A stretch of 64,000 nt of DNA from an uncultured Spirochaetaceae bacterium (GTDB taxonomy: Bacteria > Spirochaetota > Spirochaetia > Sphaerochaetales > Sphaerochaetaceae): assembly GCA_944388955.1 (NCBI GenBank), contig CALXKJ010000008.1, forward strand, positions 62,001 through 126,000. The letters are read 5' to 3'. The position numbers were made by a program, and so were the translations under genes. The notes under the pieces are model-generated. The model was not told where the DNA came from. It ran no database searches and saw nothing but the letters and a program-made list of their open reading frames with translations. Every line of letters begins with the position of its first letter. The first letter of the stretch is position 1. Below are positions 62,281-64,000 of this stretch, in pieces.

Positions 62281-63165
62281 ATGGACAGTAGCACAATAGA
62301 GTGTGAAAATATGTCCATGGAACCGAGATGTGTCATGTATGTTTTCTCAGGCACTGGAAATACAATGCTTGTCGCTGAAGAATATCGAAGGTATTTAGGT
62401 GATAAAACAGAAATATATGAAATCATATCATCATTCAATAAGCTTCCACCACCTGATGATTACGACGCTGTAGGCATCGGATATCCTGTCCACGCATTCA
62501 ACGCTCCCTTGATTGTCCGCAGATTCGCCTCATCTCTTCATGCGGGAAGACCAATGAAACTCTTTCTTTTCCATACAGGAGGAGAAGGCCTTGCCTTAAA
62601 TGATTCGTCTTCATTCTCGATACGTGAAGTTCTCGGAAAAGAATTCCATATCATCTCAGAAAGGCATTACGTGATGCCATACAACATGATTTTCCGGCAT
62701 AGCGATGAGATGGTAAAACATATGATTACCTACATGCGTCGGCTTGTACCAATTCATGCGGAGTCGATAAAAGCAGGACAATCTGAAAAGATGCCCCTGA
62801 TGCCTTTCAGGCATATGATATCAATACTTTTCAGGATTGAGTGGCTTTACGCAACGCTTCAAGGTCCGCACATGCACGCAGAAACAACATGCACATCATG
62901 CGGGCTATGCGAAAGAAACTGCCCTATGGGAAATATACAGATGGAAAACGGACATCCCGTATTTGGCAGGAACTGCGCACTATGCGTCCGCTGCTCATTC
63001 AACTGCCCTGTCAACGCGATATCCATCGGTATTCTCAATGGATGGAAAGTGAATGGCAGATACCAGATTGACAGGATAATGAATGATGACAGTACCCCCA
63101 GCAAGATACCTATTGAGAAGTTATCAATTCTTTACAGAATCTATTATAAAAATGTAACAAAATGA
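62281..63165 (+). CDS. EFR1-type flavodoxin/ferredoxin fusion
   Basis: The 294 residues combine an N-terminal flavodoxin-like domain (VFSGTGNTMLVAEEY FMN loop, GIGYPVHAFNAP) with two C-terminal 4Fe-4S motifs (CTSCGLCERNCPMGN and CALCVRCSFNCPVNA). Such fusions transfer electrons in anaerobes, but the partner is unknown. ATG 62281 is used; later ATGs at 62311 and 62317 are possible because no clear ribosome-binding site is seen. It is divergent from the ABC-F gene. Confidence 0.88.
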   Translation: MDSSTIECENMSMEPRCVMYVFSGTGNTMLVAEEYRRYLGDKTEIYEIISSFNKLPPPDDYDAVGIGYPVHAFNAPLIVRRFASSLHAGRPMKLFLFHTGGEGLALNDSSSFSIREVLGKEFHIISERHYVMPYNMIFRHSDEMVKHMITYMRRLVPIHAESIKAGQSEKMPLMPFRHMISILFRIEWLYATLQGPHMHAETTCTSCGLCERNCPMGNIQMENGHPVFGRNCALCVRCSFNCPVNAISIGILNGWKVNGRYQIDRIMNDDSTPSKIPIEKLSILYRIYYKNVTK

Positions 63166-63187
63166 AACAAACATGCACTTTTTTATC

Positions 63188-63215
63188 TTGAAATATTCTA
63201 TTTTTAGAATATTCT
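63188..63215 (+). promoter_or_regulatory. promoter with AATATTCTA inverted repeat before a small secreted-protein gene
   Basis: TTGAAA (63188-63193) and TATTCT (63210-63215) are 16 nt apart. AATATTCTA (63192-63200) and TAGAATATT (63205-63213) form a 9-bp inverted repeat covering the spacer and -10 box. The 10-bp AGAATATTCT palindrome (63206-63215) lies over the -10 box. Confidence 0.45.
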
Positions 63216-63270
63216 ATGCATGAAGGTACTAAATCAACATTTATATTTCAAGTTGGAAGTGGGTAGTAAA

Positions 63271-63474
63271 ATGCGCAAGTGTTTTCTGATCTCATTACTA
63301 TTCTTTGTTGCCCTGATAAGGCCTGTATGGTGCAATCATGTCATCTCAGAGGCCACGCTTCATATTACCCTCTATGTGCCTCCAAAACCTGTTGAAGAAG
63401 AGACCGAGCCCGGTGACTATGGAGAATATACAGTCAGCAAAGATGAAGAAACCATCTATGTCGAAGCGAAATAG
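63271..63474 (+). CDS. small secreted protein of unknown function
   Basis: The 67 residues begin with a signal peptide (RKCFLISLLFFVALIRPVW, then CNH), giving a mature peptide of about 48 acidic residues with EATLHITLYVPPKPVEEE and a C-terminal ETIYVEAK. I chose ATG 63271 because the signal peptide starts there; an upstream in-frame ATG at 63220 would add 17 polar residues. A cysteine at residue 21 could be a lipobox variant, but the -3 to -1 residues do not fit well. Function unknown. Confidence 0.5.
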   Translation: MRKCFLISLLFFVALIRPVWCNHVISEATLHITLYVPPKPVEEETEPGDYGEYTVSKDEETIYVEAK

Positions 63475-63480
63475 CGAAAA

Positions 63481-64000
63481 TCACTCCGATGCTGAATCCA
63501 TTGTCACAAGGATTGTTCCAGCTATCATAACAGCAAGAGCTATACCATAAAGCAATGTGGGCTGTTCTTTCAGGATGATGAATGAGAGAAATGAGCCAAT
63601 GAATGGGGAAAGAGCGTAGTATGCACTGGTCCTTGCCGCTCCTAGATAACGCTGAGCATAAACGTAGAAAAACACACTAAGGCCATAGGAAGCAAAACCA
63701 AGAAGAAGGATGAGAGGAATAGTGCTAAGCGATGGAAATGGTACATTCAGCATAAGTGCAACGATAAGAGCTCCTATCCCTGAGCCAAATCCTTTTATGA
63801 TGACAATCTCCTCCGGACTCTTTCCCGAAATCATCCTGGTGCAGTTGTTCTCCAGCCCCCAGCATGTACATGCGAGTATCACAAAGATCGAGCCGATCGA
63901 GAAAGAGAAAGCGCTCATATCCTCAAAAGAAAGCAACGCACTGGAAATGATAATAAGTACAATCGCAGCCCAGAGCAGCTTTCCTATCCTCTCTCTGAAG
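63481..64000 (-). CDS. EamA/DMT-family transporter (5' truncated)
   Basis: DMT transporters export or import small metabolites. The visible 173 residues form the C-terminal half: repeated membrane segments (FSIGSIFVILACTCWGLENN, then GFGSGIGALIVALML and further helices) and the STIPLILLLGFASYGLSVFFY part. The frame is open to the window edge on the minus strand, so the N-terminal half and the start lie beyond 64,000. It converges with the small secreted-protein gene, 6 nt apart. The substrate is unknown. Confidence 0.85.
   Translation of the reverse strand, partial: FRERIGKLLWAAIVLIIISSALLSFEDMSAFSFSIGSIFVILACTCWGLENNCTRMISGKSPEEIVIIKGFGSGIGALIVALMLNVPFPSLSTIPLILLLGFASYGLSVFFYVYAQRYLGAARTSAYYALSPFIGSFLSFIILKEQPTLLYGIALAVMIAGTILVTMDSASE

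Overview
This window is a contiguous piece of a bacterial chromosome, almost certainly from a spirochaete (Spirochaetota) and probably a gut or host-associated relative of Treponema and Sphaerochaeta. The evidence is a tmk, tamB, bamA, mutS, rimP-nusA-infB-rbfA-truB-ribF-rpsO-pnp, dut, lptF/lptG, tgt order that I recall from Borrelia and Treponema. It also has a GreA of about 910 residues with a long helical N-terminal part, a cytidylate kinase fused to ribosomal protein S1, and a BpuR/PUR-type nucleic-acid-binding protein. An intracellular-type pectinesterase and an araB-araD pair suggest access to plant polysaccharide sugars. No CRISPR array, prophage, transposase or rRNA gene is visible.

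Layout. Positions 1-28,250 run almost entirely on the plus strand: queA (5' end missing), tmk (minus), outer-membrane assembly (tamB, bamA), mutS, the large translation operon from rimP to pnp, dut, two LptF/LptG-type permeases, tgt, an editing deacylase and araB-araD. The long greA lies on the minus strand (28,527-31,262), divergent from rpe-dtd-recA-scpA-scpB-rluB-cmk/rpsA. A short accessory stretch (39,239-41,563) holds a lipoprotein, a pectinesterase and about 590 bp of very AT-rich DNA. After mazG the minus strand carries a TPR lipoprotein, RNase P RNA, a zinc-ribbon protein, rpoD, dnaG, a YkgJ-like protein, tRNA-Tyr, coaD, a small zinc-ribbon-like protein and rplS-trmD-rimM-khpA-rpsP-ffh-smc. 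The last 7 kb has rnhB, a PUR-family gene, a nitroreductase, tRNA-Gly, an M29-like protein, coaX, an ABC-F ATPase, an EFR1-type flavodoxin/ferredoxin protein, a small secreted protein and the end of an EamA-type transporter.

Genes that work together: tamB and bamA in outer-membrane biogenesis; smc with scpA and scpB in chromosome organisation; queA and tgt in queuosine; mutS, recA, dnaG and rnhB in replication and repair; ffh with the rpsP-rplS operon in translation and secretion.

The most unusual signal is regulatory. Several genes with no visible Shine-Dalgarno sequence (mutS, araB-like, rpe, scpA, mazG, an orphan small gene, a nitroreductase, the M29-like gene) have a sigma70-like -10 hexamer ending 6-8 nt before the ATG. 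Their mRNAs would therefore start at or next to the start codon. In mutS, araB-like and scpA the -10 box is built from the last codons of the upstream gene. The greA/rpe divergence has two promoters whose -35 boxes occupy the same seven base pairs, and greA has a terminator-like hairpin in its leader. Other oddities are an SMC without a recognisable hinge, a Tmk without the P-loop lysine, an ABC-F protein with one degenerate ATP site, an M29 protein without its usual metal-binding histidines and a RibF without the kinase signature. All calls come from reading the sequence; nothing was searched against a database.
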